64,000 bases of DNA. Origin: Acidobacteriaceae bacterium. GTDB lineage: Bacteria; Acidobacteriota; Terriglobia; Terriglobales; Acidobacteriaceae. The stretch spans positions 1 through 64,000 of the forward strand of contig JANXUC010000178.1 in assembly GCA_025352065.1 (NCBI GenBank), read 5' to 3'. Positions 25,246 to 34,878 of the stretch are shown piece after piece. Made by a program: the position numbers and the translations under genes. A model generated the notes under the pieces. It was not told the DNA's origin. It searched no databases and worked only from the letters and a program-made list of their open reading frames with translations. Position 1 is the stretch's first letter. Each line of letters starts with the position of its first letter.

Positions 25246-27735
25246 TTGTCAAAAAGTTTAGTCATTGTCGAATCGCCAGCTAAGGCGAAGACCATTCAGA
25301 AATATTTGGGCAAAGGCTTCGAGGTTGAGGCTTCGCTCGGTCACGTCAAAGATCTGCCCAAGAGCACGCTGGGTGTCGATATCGAGAACGATTTCGAGAC
25401 CGAATACGTCGTCATTCCCGGCAAAGAGAAAGTCCTGGCCAAGCTGAAAAAGATGGCGCTGGGCATGGACCACATCTACCTGGCGCCTGACCCGGATCGC
25501 GAAGGTGAAGCGATTGCTGCGCATCTGGCGGAGGAGCTGGGCGGGGATTTGTTTAGCGGGAAGAAATCCAAGAAGAAGAAGGAAGGCGCGACCATTCAGC
25601 GCGTTACCTTCAACGAAATTACGCAGCGTGCCGTGAAGGAAGCGTTCGAGCATCCGCGCGAAATCAATCGCAATCTGGTTGATGCGCAGCAGGCGCGACG
25701 CGTTCTGGATCGGCTGGTCGGTTACCAGGTTTCGCCGCTGTTGTGGGATAAGGTTCGTCGCGGAATTTCCGCCGGGCGTGTGCAGACGGTTGCGTTGCGG
25801 TTGATTGTTGACCGCGAACGGGAAATTCGGGCGTTTGAAAAGAAAGAATATTGGACGATCGATGCGGCGCTGGCGGGGCCAAAGCCGCCTGGGTTCGAGG
25901 CCCGTTTCCTGGGCAAGGGTGAAGAAAAGATAGAAGTCAGCAACGCCGAAGATGCGGAAAAGATTCGGGCGGCTCTGGAAAAAGCCGACTGGAGCGTTCG
26001 GTCGGTTGAAAAGAAAGAGCGCCGTCGCAATCCCTACGCGCCGTTCACGACCAGTAAACTGCAACAGGATTCTGCACGCAAGCTGCGCTTTAGCGTAAAG
26101 CGCACAATGATGATCGCGCAGCGCTTGTATGAAGGTGTGGAGCTCGGCGAAGAAGGTCTCGTCGGCCTTATCACTTATATGCGTACCGATTCGACGCGCG
26201 TTTCCAACGATGCGTTAGCGGAAGTGCGCGAACATATTGGGAAGGAGTTTGGCGCACCGTATCTGCCAGCCAGCCCGAACCTGTTTAAGTCCAAGAAAGA
26301 TGCGCAGGAAGCGCACGAAGCCGTACGTCCGACGTCTGTACTGCGCGCTCCGGACGACATCAAGAAGTACTTGCAGGAAGACGAATTCAAGGTCTACAAG
26401 CTGATCTACCAGCGCTTTTTGGCGTCGCAGATGATGCCCGCCGTGTTCGACCAGACAACTGTAGACATTGATGCTAAAAATGGCGCGGACAAGTTCTGGT
26501 TCCGGGTCACAGGATCGGTGATGAAGTTCGACGGCTTCCTGAAAGTCTACGAAGAAGCGAAGGATGGAAAGGACGAGGAAGACGAAGAGCTGAAGAACAA
26601 GTTGCCTGCGCTGGAAGCGGGGCAGAAGCTCACGCTGAAGAGTCTGAAGCCGGAGCAGCATTTCACGGAGCCTCCTCCGCGCTACAACGAAGCGTCTTTG
26701 GTGAAGGAGCTGGAAGAGCGCGGCATTGGCCGCCCGTCTACCTACGCGGCCATTCTGACTACGATTCAGGAACGCCAGTATGCACAGAAAATTGGCGGCA
26801 AATTCACGCCAACGGAAATGGGACTGGTCGTCACAGACTTGTTAGTGGCAAACTTCCAGGAGATTTTTGCCATTGAATATACGGCCAAGCTGGAAGAAGA
26901 ACTCGACAGCGTGGAAGACGGTACAGAAAAGTGGACCGACACGATGGCGGAGTTCTACAAGCACTTTGAAAAGGACTTGAAATACGCTGAGCTCCATATG
27001 GAGAACATCAAGCGTATGGAGAAGCCCACTGACGAGAAGTGCGAGCGCTGCGGATCGCCTCTGGTGATTAAGTGGGGCAAGCACGGGTCGTTTTATGCGT
27101 GCAGCGCGTACGACAAGAAGAATCCGGAAAGCTGCACGTTTACGAAAGAGAACCCGATTGCCTTGCCGGATCTGGATTCCGCCGACGTGCAGGAAACGAC
27201 GCAGGAGGAATACTGCGAAAACTGTGGTCGCGTGATGGTGCTGAAGCGCGGGCGCTTCGGGCAGTTCATGGCCTGTACGGGCTATCCGGACTGCAAAACA
27301 ACGCGGCGGCTGGATCAGGGCAAGAAAGTTCCAGATATTCCGCTGGATGAAAAATGTCCGAAATGCGATCGCAACATGATTCTGCGCCACGGTCGTTTTG
27401 GGGAGTTCACTTCCTGTAGCGGCTATCCGGAGTGCAAGTACATCAAGCAGAATTTTGTAGGCGTGAAGTGCCCCGACTGCGCGGACGGCGAGTTGGTGGA
27501 AAAGCGTGCACGCAAAGGCAATACTTTTTATGGTTGTGGGAACTATCCGAAATGCAAATTTACCTCGGCGCACAAACCGATCCCGGAGAAGTGCCCGAGT
27601 TGCGGCAACGCGTATCTAGTAGAAAAATACCTGAAAGCAGGCCCGGTGATCGCGTGCCCGAACAAGGAATGCGATTACGAACGGGAGAATCCTAATGCGG
27701 TTGCGCAGGCGGCGGGCGGCGCGGAGAGTGCTTGA
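25246..27735 (+). CDS. topA: DNA topoisomerase I
   Basis: Type IA topoisomerase that relaxes negative supercoils, 829 residues. The Toprim domain starts VIVESPAKAKTIQKYLG and contains APDPDREGEAIAAHL (acidic DxDxE metal site). The catalytic tyrosine is Y311 in LITYMRTDSTRVS. The C-terminus carries five CxxC...C zinc ribbons, starting at CERCGSPL, CENCGRVM, CPKCDRNM, CPDCADGE and CPSCGNAY, more than the three of E. coli TopA. Translation starts at TTG (25246) with AGGA upstream; the weak start codon is supported by the conserved N-terminus. It lies 211 bases after dprA. Confidence 0.97.
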   Translation: MSKSLVIVESPAKAKTIQKYLGKGFEVEASLGHVKDLPKSTLGVDIENDFETEYVVIPGKEKVLAKLKKMALGMDHIYLAPDPDREGEAIAAHLAEELGGDLFSGKKSKKKKEGATIQRVTFNEITQRAVKEAFEHPREINRNLVDAQQARRVLDRLVGYQVSPLLWDKVRRGISAGRVQTVALRLIVDREREIRAFEKKEYWTIDAALAGPKPPGFEARFLGKGEEKIEVSNAEDAEKIRAALEKADWSVRSVEKKERRRNPYAPFTTSKLQQDSARKLRFSVKRTMMIAQRLYEGVELGEEGLVGLITYMRTDSTRVSNDALAEVREHIGKEFGAPYLPASPNLFKSKKDAQEAHEAVRPTSVLRAPDDIKKYLQEDEFKVYKLIYQRFLASQMMPAVFDQTTVDIDAKNGADKFWFRVTGSVMKFDGFLKVYEEAKDGKDEEDEELKNKLPALEAGQKLTLKSLKPEQHFTEPPPRYNEASLVKELEERGIGRPSTYAAILTTIQERQYAQKIGGKFTPTEMGLVVTDLLVANFQEIFAIEYTAKLEEELDSVEDGTEKWTDTMAEFYKHFEKDLKYAELHMENIKRMEKPTDEKCERCGSPLVIKWGKHGSFYACSAYDKKNPESCTFTKENPIALPDLDSADVQETTQEEYCENCGRVMVLKRGRFGQFMACTGYPDCKTTRRLDQGKKVPDIPLDEKCPKCDRNMILRHGRFGEFTSCSGYPECKYIKQNFVGVKCPDCADGELVEKRARKGNTFYGCGNYPKCKFTSAHKPIPEKCPSCGNAYLVEKYLKAGPVIACPNKECDYERENPNAVAQAAGGAESA

Positions 27736-27857
27736 CGTTCTTGATGTGTGATTTGGTAATTTAAGATCAAGATTGAAGGGTCTTCCCGGGGTTGAGAGTT
27801 CAGCTCACAAACTACAATCACAAATCGCTAAACTATTAATTTATCCAGGAGAAATCA

Positions 27858-28307
27858 ATGCCAAAGAAACCGACCCACGCTGATGCACAACTGATTCTTC
27901 AGCTTTACGAACTACGCCGCGAACCCGAGATGCGGAAAGCCCGCGACTGGTCAACCATGAAGTTTTGGCCACAAAACGCGGACGACTGCATCAAGGTTGC
28001 CACGGCGATGGGCACTCCCGAGAACCAGCACATGCGTCAGGTGAACAGCTATTGGGACATGGTCGCCGCATTTATTGTGAACGGTGTTCTAAGCGACGAA
28101 TTGTTCTTCTCGCCCGGTGTTGGCAATGAAATGTTATTTGTATTTGCCAAAGTGCAGCCGTTTCTGAGGGAAATTCGCGAGAAGACGCAAAGCCCGATGG
28201 CGTTTGTGAACGTGGAAAAAGCGATCAGCAAGAGCAAGAGCGGCAAGGAGAGGTTTGCCATGATCTTGAAGCGCGTGGAAGGTATGCGGAAGACGATGAA
28301 GTCGTAG
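27858..28307 (+). CDS. Hypothetical protein, unknown function
   Basis: A 149-residue soluble, mainly helical protein starting MPKKPTHADAQLILQLYELR after AGGAG. It has no signal peptide, no cysteines and a Lys-rich C-terminus (ISKSKSGKERFAMILKRVE). The pattern ELRREPEMRKARDW near residue 20 and the central FIVNGVLSDELFF recall uncharacterised acidobacterial proteins, but I cannot name a domain. It stands alone downstream of topA and is followed by a good terminator hairpin, so it is a real single-gene unit. Confidence 0.72.
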   Translation: MPKKPTHADAQLILQLYELRREPEMRKARDWSTMKFWPQNADDCIKVATAMGTPENQHMRQVNSYWDMVAAFIVNGVLSDELFFSPGVGNEMLFVFAKVQPFLREIREKTQSPMAFVNVEKAISKSKSGKERFAMILKRVEGMRKTMKS

Positions 28308-28356
28308 GGGCGTTCAAGGGTAGATTTCCAGCTAATTCATGGCGATATAAGCACGG

Positions 28357-28393
28357 CAGAGCGCGGGCATTCCAGCCGCGCTCTGTGTTTGTT
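28357..28393 (+). terminator. Rho-independent terminator after 27858-28307
   Basis: A perfect 10-bp stem CAGAGCGCGG/CCGCGCTCTG with a 9-base loop is followed by TGTTTGTT. It stands between this gene and the convergent ABC ATPase. Confidence 0.8.
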
Positions 28394-28425
28394 GAACTCT
28401 GCACGGTCCATCGCTGCGTAATAAA

Positions 28426-29268
28426 TCAGGAAATATATTCTCGGATGTACTCATCGCGAGAGTGCGCCAGGTCGTGAGCGTTGCCGTCGAAGATGACTTT
28501 GCCTTCGCGCAGGATCAGGAAACTCATAGAGACCTTGTCCTGGCTATCCGGCGGAAGCGGGCGCATCTTATTTGCTTCGCGGTCGAAGTAGTGGCTGGCC
28601 ATGATGAAGGCGTCTTGTAATCGATGGGTCACCAGCAGCGAACTGCTGCGGTAGACGTCGCGCTGTTTCACCAACAGCTCCACGATCGTGGTTGAGGTGA
28701 CGGGATCGAGGCCGCCGGTGGGTGAATCGTAGAGTAAGATTTCCGGTCTAGCGATAATGGCGCGCGCGATGGCAACGCGGCGGCGCATGCCTCCGGAAAG
28801 TTCACCCGGCAGCATATCCATCGTGTGTTCCAATTCGACAAAGCGTAAGACTTCGCGGACGCGCGCTTCAATTTCCTCAGGGGAAGTCCCACCTTCTTCA
28901 ATCAGGCGAAAGGCGACGTTGTCGCGGACAGCGAGAGAGTCAAAAAGAGCGCTCTCCTGGAATACCATTCCTATTCTTCGGCGGAGTTCAAATAGTTGTT
29001 CCTGGGGCAGTGCGGTGACTTCTTCGCCGAGAACCCAAATGCGGCCCGCGTCAGGCTTGATCAGGCCCAGCGCTAATTTCAGGATGCTGCTTTTACCTGC
29101 GCCAGCCACGCCGAAGATTGCTTTGGTCTCGCCATGCTCAAGCTGGAACGAGATGTCATCCAAAACCTGATTTTCCTCAAACGCCAAGGACACGTCTTGG
29201 AAGACAATGGCGCTTTCCGACTTCGCAACGGCAGCGATCGATGACGGCGACGGGGCGGAAACAGGCAT
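28426..29268 (-). CDS. ABC transporter ATP-binding protein, MlaF/Mkl type
   Basis: A 280-residue cytoplasmic ATPase of the retrograde phospholipid (Mla) transporter type. Walker A is GVAGAGKSS (53-61), with FQESALFDSLAVRDNVAFRL containing the Q-loop, signature LSGGMRRRVAIARAI and Walker B ILLYDSPTGGLDP. The MlaF-like GMRRR signature and the ESALFDS segment separate it from generic importers. Its ATG begins one base after the stop of the MlaE-like permease. It is the last gene of the unit; no MCE/MlaD substrate-binding gene follows in this window, so the complex must use an MCE protein encoded elsewhere or act differently. Confidence 0.88.
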   Translation of the reverse strand: MPVSAPSPSSIAAVAKSESAIVFQDVSLAFEENQVLDDISFQLEHGETKAIFGVAGAGKSSILKLALGLIKPDAGRIWVLGEEVTALPQEQLFELRRRIGMVFQESALFDSLAVRDNVAFRLIEEGGTSPEEIEARVREVLRFVELEHTMDMLPGELSGGMRRRVAIARAIIARPEILLYDSPTGGLDPVTSTTIVELLVKQRDVYRSSSLLVTHRLQDAFIMASHYFDREANKMRPLPPDSQDKVSMSFLILREGKVIFDGNAHDLAHSRDEYIREYIS

Positions 29269-29269
29269 C

Positions 29270-30055
29270 TCACTTGTATCCAGCGAACGTAATCATAAGC
29301 AGGCGGGTGACGACAGCATCAGTGAGCAAAATCAAGACAGAGGCGGAAACGACGGCCTGCGTCGTGGCACGGCCCACGCCCTGCGTGCCTCCCCGGCTGG
29401 TCAGGCCGTAGTAGCAGCCTACCGACGCGATGATGAATCCAAAAATAGGGGGCTTGACGAGCCCCATAATCACGTCATCCCGAACCAGCGATTGCCACGC
29501 CGTCGCCCAGTACTGCGCCATATCGAGTCGCAGAAGAACGGTGGCGACGACGCTGCCTCCAACCAGACCCATAAAATCAGAAATGATGGTCAGGAAGATC
29601 AGCATGAAGGCGGTCGCAATTACGCGCGGCGTGACCAACTTCTTCATGGGATCGGTGCCCAGCGCACGCATGGCATCGATTTGTTCCGTCACCTGCATGG
29701 ACCCCAACTCGCTGGCGATGCCCGAGGCGTTGCGTCCGGCTACCATAAGTCCGGTCAGGACTGGACCGAGTTCGCGGACCATAGAGAGAGCCACCAAGTG
29801 GCCAATCAGCGTCAGCGAGCCAAAGCGCTCCAGAGTGTTGGCGCCCTGCAAGGCGAACACGAATCCGGTAAAAAATCCGGTCAGGATAACGATGGGAAGG
29901 GAACCAACGCCGATGAGGTCGGCTTGCTGCAGAGTGTCGCCCAGATAGCGCGGACGCTTAAATATGTTTCCGACGGACCGCCCGGCCAATAGGCAGTATT
30001 CCTGCACGGCAAGGATTTTGTCTTTGGCGAACTCCGTGGGGGAAATCAGTTCCAA
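29270..30055 (-). CDS. MlaE-family ABC permease
   Basis: A 261-residue membrane protein with five to six helices, matching the MlaE/YrbE permease family: LGDTLQQADLIGVGSLPIV, SMVRELGPVLTGLMVAGRNAS shortened here, LGSMQVTEQIDAMRALGTDP and the C-terminal VGRATTQAVVSASVLILL. It would form the membrane channel for phospholipid or hydrophobic-compound transport between membranes. The start is TTG at 30055 with AGGTGA just upstream. It is coupled to the ATPase downstream (one-base gap). Upstream lies an inverted repeat at 30111-30201. Confidence 0.9.
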   Translation of the reverse strand: MELISPTEFAKDKILAVQEYCLLAGRSVGNIFKRPRYLGDTLQQADLIGVGSLPIVILTGFFTGFVFALQGANTLERFGSLTLIGHLVALSMVRELGPVLTGLMVAGRNASGIASELGSMQVTEQIDAMRALGTDPMKKLVTPRVIATAFMLIFLTIISDFMGLVGGSVVATVLLRLDMAQYWATAWQSLVRDDVIMGLVKPPIFGFIIASVGCYYGLTSRGGTQGVGRATTQAVVSASVLILLTDAVVTRLLMITFAGYK

Positions 30056-30110
30056 GCGTCACCTGTCTTGATTATCGAAACGGCCTGCTGGGACTATAGC
30101 AAAGGCGATC

Positions 30111-30201
30111 GGCTGTCGGCTATCAGCGCAACGCACCGAAGTCGCGGGAGGTCAGGAAAACTTGCTTCATGATGACCGCCGAAAGCTGAGAGCCGACAGC
30201 C
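30111..30201. repeat. Inverted repeat between mlaE-like and ntrC-like genes
   Basis: GGCTGTCGGCTATCAGC (30111-30127) is inverted as GCTGAGAGCCGACAGCC (30185-30201) with one mismatch, leaving a 57-base spacer. It ends just short of the response-regulator stop. Confidence 0.7.
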
Positions 30202-30204
30202 GCT

Positions 30205-31641
30205 CTACTCTCTCCCCTTCTTTTTAATTTCGATATTCAGCCGCTTGATTTTCTGATTCAACGTGGAAAGTGGGACATGGAAGCGCTCGGCGGCGTCAGT
30301 CTGATTCCAGTGGCATTTTTCCAGCATTCCTGTGATGATGCGACGTTCGCATTCCTCCAGAATTTGGAACAGGGATGCATCCCCTGGTTGATCGATCATG
30401 GGGAGCATCACGTGGCGGCCAGCGATATTGTCGGGCAGCAATTCGACGCCGACTTCAGTTCCGGTGGAGAGCACAACGGCGCGCTCCATCGTATTTTCCA
30501 GCTCGCGGACGTTGCCGGGCCAGGAGTGCTGCAGGAGCGGACGCAGAGCCTCGGCTGTGATGCGCCGCAGGGGGTGCTCATTTTCCTCGGAATATTTCTT
30601 CAGGAAATGATCGACCAGCAAAGGAATATCTTCCTTGCGCTGACGCAGAGGCGGTAAATCGACGCTGATCACGTTGAGCCGGTAGAACAAGTCTTCGCGG
30701 AAGCGGCCCTCTTTCACCAACTGCTGCAAGTCGACGTTGGTGGCGGCAAGAATGCGCACATCCACCTGAATTTCGTGCGTTCCGCCCAAGTGCATAAATT
30801 TCTTATCTTGCAACACGCGCAGGATCTTGGCCTGCGTTTCCATGCCCATGGAGCCAATTTCGTCGAGAAACAGAGTGCCCTTATCCGCCACTTCGAACAA
30901 GCCCTTTTTCGAGGCAATGGCGCTAGTGAAGGCGCCCTTCAAGTGGCCGAACAACGTAGATTCCAGCAGATCCGGCGGCATGGAGCCAGTATTCACCGGT
31001 ACAAACGGCTGATCTTTGCGCGGCGAGTGGGTATGAATGGCCTTGGCGATCACTTCTTTTCCGGTTCCGCTCTCGCCTTGAATCAGCACCGTGGAGCGGC
31101 TGGCTGCGACTTGAGCGATCAAGTCAAATACGCGCAGCATAGGCTCACTCTTGCCTACGATGTTTTCGAAGCTGTAGCGCTGCTTCAACGCGCGCTTCAG
31201 TTGAACGTTCTCTTCTTCCGCTTGCCGGCGCTTCATCGTCTCGCGCACATCCGCCAGCAGCTTTTCGTTGTCCCAGGGTTTCTGGACAAAGTTTGTGGCG
31301 CCGGATTGCATTGCGCGCACCGCGTTTTCGACGGTCCCATAGGCCGTGATCATGATCACCGGCAGGTAGGCGTCGCGTTCTCGAATCGTGCTCAGCACGC
31401 TGAATCCGTCTTGATCGGGCAAAGTCAGGTCGAGCAAAACGAGATCAAAAGGTTTTTCTCCCGAGCGCATCAGACCTTGCGCGCCGTTGGCGGCGGTGAT
31501 TACTTCGTAGCCTTCCAGTTCCAGCAAAGTTTGCAGCGATTCGCGGATCTCAGCTTCATCATCAATGATGAGGATGCACCCGGTCGCCGGAACTGCCACG
31601 TGGTTTTCGGCATGGCGTGTCATTACCGCGGCTTCAGACAT
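30205..31641 (-). CDS. Sigma-54-dependent response regulator, NtrC family
   Basis: A 478-residue transcription activator: receiver domain (phospho-acceptor D71 in LVLLDLTLPDQDG), AAA+ domain with Walker A GESGTGKE (189-196) and Walker B GTLFLDE (255-261), and a Fis-type helix-turn-helix at the C-terminus (NQTDAAERFHVPLSTLNQKI). The sigma-54-contact loop reads GAFTSA (236-241) instead of GAFTGA. The ATG has AGGAGAG upstream and overlaps the kinase gene by eight bases, so the pair is translationally coupled. It acts on sigma-54 promoters elsewhere; targets are unknown. Confidence 0.95.
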   Translation of the reverse strand: MSEAAVMTRHAENHVAVPATGCILIIDDEAEIRESLQTLLELEGYEVITAANGAQGLMRSGEKPFDLVLLDLTLPDQDGFSVLSTIRERDAYLPVIMITAYGTVENAVRAMQSGATNFVQKPWDNEKLLADVRETMKRRQAEEENVQLKRALKQRYSFENIVGKSEPMLRVFDLIAQVAASRSTVLIQGESGTGKEVIAKAIHTHSPRKDQPFVPVNTGSMPPDLLESTLFGHLKGAFTSAIASKKGLFEVADKGTLFLDEIGSMGMETQAKILRVLQDKKFMHLGGTHEIQVDVRILAATNVDLQQLVKEGRFREDLFYRLNVISVDLPPLRQRKEDIPLLVDHFLKKYSEENEHPLRRITAEALRPLLQHSWPGNVRELENTMERAVVLSTGTEVGVELLPDNIAGRHVMLPMIDQPGDASLFQILEECERRIITGMLEKCHWNQTDAAERFHVPLSTLNQKIKRLNIEIKKKGRE

Positions 31642-34486
31642 GGGTCGCTCTCCTGCTTAACGGGAATTCCAAGTAGAACGTGGTGCCTTGGCCAACAGCG
31701 CTTTCGACGCGAATCTTTCCGGCGTGCTCCTGCAGGATGCCGTAGGTGACCGAAAGGCCCAGCCCTGTGCCCCGAGCGTGGCCTTCGCGAGGTGCGTTCT
31801 TGGTCGTAAAAAACGGATCGTAGATTCGACTAATGTGCTCCTGCGAAATCCCCGATCCTGTATCGGAAATGGATATTCGAACCGCGTTGCCGTTCGATGT
31901 GGCAACTCTTAATGTGCCGCCTTGTCCCGCCATCGCATCCTTCGCGTTCAGGAACAGGTTCAGGAATACTTGCTGCAACCGGTTGGGGCTGCCGTAAATG
32001 AGGGGCAAGCCTTCGTAGAATTCAGCTGCAACTTCCACGTGAGCAGTCTTGAATTGATGCTCCAGCAACGCCAGTGTTTCGCGCACGACACGGTTGACGT
32101 CAACATCGCCGAATTCCGCGCCGCTGGTGCGCGAGAAATTCAGCAGGTTATTCACAATCTCCGAGGCGCGGAAAGTCTGCCGTGTAATCTTCTCCAACAG
32201 AGCGGACTTCTTTTCGTCGCCCTGCAGTTGCTTGGACAGCATCTGCGCGTAGGAGGAAATCACGGCCAGCGGAGTATTCACTTCATGCGCGACACCCGCC
32301 GCCATCAAGCCAATCGAAGACAGCTTGTCGGCTTGCGCCAGTTGCGATTCCAGTTCGATGCGCTCGGTAATGTCGTCCACGATGATGAGACGACCTTTCA
32401 CGCTGAAATTTCGCGTAACCAGAGGCGCGATTGCGACGTTCACTCGACGCGTTTCCCCGGTCGGCGTATCGAGCCGGAACTTGTACAGATTGTGGATGCC
32501 CGTGTTCTGCCGAATATGATGGAACTCCTCGACGAACGCTGGCGGCATCACTTCACTCAGCAGCCGGCCCACAGTCTGCCAACGCGGCATCGCATACATC
32601 ACTTCCATCTGCGAGTTCCAGGACTCGATGCGGTCTTCCAGATCCACAGCCAGAACGCCAACGTTGATGGATTCGACAATATTTTCGTTAAAGTCCTTCA
32701 GACGTTCGTATTCGGAAACTTTCTGTTCCAGCGACGCATACAAACGCGCATTCTGGATCGCGATGCCGATGTAGCCTGCCAGAGTTTCCAAAAGCGCAAC
32801 GTCTTCACTGGTCAAGAAGTCGCCTTCCACCGTCTTGCCCAAGCCGAGCGCCGCAATCGTGCGGTCTCGCACTACGCAGGGAATGTAGTAGTTCAAGTCG
32901 AGCTTGGCGATGGTCTCGCGCGCAGAGGGAGTTTCCCGCGGCAGCATGTGCGTGTTCTCAAAGAACAAGTGCCCTTCACTGGTTTCGGGACGCGGCTTGC
33001 CCAGGAAACTGAGATCCAAACCGCTGGCGGAAGCAATACCAAACGACTTCGCCAGATGAAAACTTATCGGCTTGTTCGTCGTTGCGTCCTCGTCAGCCAG
33101 AAAAATCGCCATGCGATCCACCAGCAGCGTGTGCGACAGCCGGTCCACGATCGACGTCAACATCTTGTCCAGATCTTTTTCTGAACTCAACTCACGGCCG
33201 AATTCCACCAGCGTTCGCCGATAGTCGTAGCGCGTGCGGTAGAAAACCTGGTCGAGCTGCTGCTGAATCCAGTTCTTGACCGGATCGAACAACAACGCCG
33301 TGACCACCATCGCGATAATCAGTCCAGCCGGGCCGCTGCTTGGAATGCGGGCATGAATCAATTCCGCCACGCCGACGACAACCGCAAAATATACGCCCAC
33401 AATCGCCGCCGCGGAGAGCGTATACACCACGCCGCGCTTGAAGATCAGGTCTACGTCCATCAAGCGGTAACGGAAGATGGCGTAGCCGAAAGTGAGTGGA
33501 AGCAGCGCCAGCGACAGCACCGACCACTGCATAAGAGCAGCGGGAATCCAGTCATGCAGTGCTGGCAGCACATAGGGCAGGACGTAAAAGAGCGTGAAGG
33601 GCACGACCGCGAGCACGGTGCCGCGCATGAGCCACTTCATTTGCTGGCGCAGGACTGGCTGTGTCGCCTGCCGGTAAGTGCGTCGCATGACAAACGCCGC
33701 CGCTAAAAAATAGCTAGCGAGGTACGTCATCTGAATGCGGTCCAGATTGAATTGTAGATCGCCGCGCGCGGCTAGAGCGGTGACGGCGAGAATCTGGATC
33801 GCCAGCAAGATCGCGCCCGGCACGTAGACGAATCCCAGCAGCTTCGCGTGTTTTCGAACCCAAGGACGACTTTCCGGAAATACCAGCGCGAAATGCAGGA
33901 ACAGGGCCGGTTGCAGGAAGCCCGCAACTAGGTTGCACCACAAAATTGCCCAATCAAAATCGTTCAGCTTGCCGGTGAAGTGGAACGAGTAGTAGACGAA
34001 CGAAACCAGGCAGAAAATATAGAAATGCAGCGATCCCGGCGCCGTCCAGCGGCGCAGCAGAATGTACATTCCAATGCCAAGATAGATGAGTGCGATAAAC
34101 CGCTGCCAGTCGTAGGCGGAGCGGTCGGCGGGAGCCAGCACAACGATGGTGTCGACCGCCACACCCTGCCGCACCAGCGAATAGGTGGCCTTGGACCAGA
34201 TGCCTTTGCGGAACATTTGGCGCGTGAGCGCTGCGATGGTGGCGGTGTCCTGTTTTTCGATGGCCACCAACTGATCGCCGACTTTGATGCCAGCGTGCGC
34301 GGCAGGTCCGCGGGAATCGACACGCGTCGCCACCAGACGGTCGCCGCTTTCGTGCCAAACCGCACCGTCCACCGGGACTTGGAACGTGCCTTCTTTTGCG
34401 TAGTTGAGTCCGCCAAAGACCACGGCTGCCGTGGTCAGCAGGATGAGGAAGACAACTGTAAAGCGGGTTTGAAACTCGCGATTCAT
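31634..34486 (-). CDS. Membrane sensor histidine kinase with PDZ, GAF and PAS domains
   Basis: A kinase of about 950 residues from the ATG at 34486 (MNREFQTRFTVVFLILL). An in-frame TTG at 34582 would add 32 residues and has AGGGA upstream, so either start is possible. Order: signal-anchor helix; extracytoplasmic PDZ domain (about 35-110, DSRGPAAHAGIKVGDQLVAI); about eight helices (115-390); GAF domain (430-590); PAS domain (610-720); HisKA with H734 in GVAHEVNTPL; HATPase with G-boxes DTGSGIS and GTGLGLSV. It phosphorylates the overlapping NtrC-type regulator. An extracytoplasmic PDZ is unusual for a kinase sensor and may read periplasmic protein termini (inference). Confidence 0.92.
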   Translation of the reverse strand: MNREFQTRFTVVFLILLTTAAVVFGGLNYAKEGTFQVPVDGAVWHESGDRLVATRVDSRGPAAHAGIKVGDQLVAIEKQDTATIAALTRQMFRKGIWSKATYSLVRQGVAVDTIVVLAPADRSAYDWQRFIALIYLGIGMYILLRRWTAPGSLHFYIFCLVSFVYYSFHFTGKLNDFDWAILWCNLVAGFLQPALFLHFALVFPESRPWVRKHAKLLGFVYVPGAILLAIQILAVTALAARGDLQFNLDRIQMTYLASYFLAAAFVMRRTYRQATQPVLRQQMKWLMRGTVLAVVPFTLFYVLPYVLPALHDWIPAALMQWSVLSLALLPLTFGYAIFRYRLMDVDLIFKRGVVYTLSAAAIVGVYFAVVVGVAELIHARIPSSGPAGLIIAMVVTALLFDPVKNWIQQQLDQVFYRTRYDYRRTLVEFGRELSSEKDLDKMLTSIVDRLSHTLLVDRMAIFLADEDATTNKPISFHLAKSFGIASASGLDLSFLGKPRPETSEGHLFFENTHMLPRETPSARETIAKLDLNYYIPCVVRDRTIAALGLGKTVEGDFLTSEDVALLETLAGYIGIAIQNARLYASLEQKVSEYERLKDFNENIVESINVGVLAVDLEDRIESWNSQMEVMYAMPRWQTVGRLLSEVMPPAFVEEFHHIRQNTGIHNLYKFRLDTPTGETRRVNVAIAPLVTRNFSVKGRLIIVDDITERIELESQLAQADKLSSIGLMAAGVAHEVNTPLAVISSYAQMLSKQLQGDEKKSALLEKITRQTFRASEIVNNLLNFSRTSGAEFGDVDVNRVVRETLALLEHQFKTAHVEVAAEFYEGLPLIYGSPNRLQQVFLNLFLNAKDAMAGQGGTLRVATSNGNAVRISISDTGSGISQEHISRIYDPFFTTKNAPREGHARGTGLGLSVTYGILQEHAGKIRVESAVGQGTTFYLEFPLSRRATHV

Positions 34487-34878
34487 GGTCTTGCGGGGCA
34501 CTCTGGGATTGCTCTCGGAGGCCGTATCGCGTTGTTCCTCAATGTGAAGCAACTCGAATGCCACCAATTTTCCTAAATTCAAGATCCCTAACTAGCTAGA
34601 AGGAATAGACTTATTTCATTGTAAACCGATGCATCTCAAGAATATACATTTTTTGGAATCCATCTCCCGTATGTAGGATTCATCTACGGCTAAGCGGAGC
34701 TTCCCTCGAGAGTCGACTGCGTTTAGAATCGTTGTTACAGTCGGACCAACGGACTGTGAATTTCTCAGCTCGCTTGCCGCAATCCAACTAGTTATCCTCC
34801 TAACCCGCTCATAGGGAGTAAGTTAGCTTCACAGGGCAGTCCAAGATCGGGGTTGAAGTCGAAAGATCGGGGTAGAAG
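34487..34878. other. Divergent intergenic region between the kinase and alpha/beta hydrolase genes
   Basis: It contains the possible TTG-initiated extension of the kinase (to 34582), a short inverted repeat ACAGTC/GACTGT at 34737-34757, and a 20-bp imperfect tandem repeat at 34843-34882 that overlaps the hydrolase start. No further gene is visible. Confidence 0.5.
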
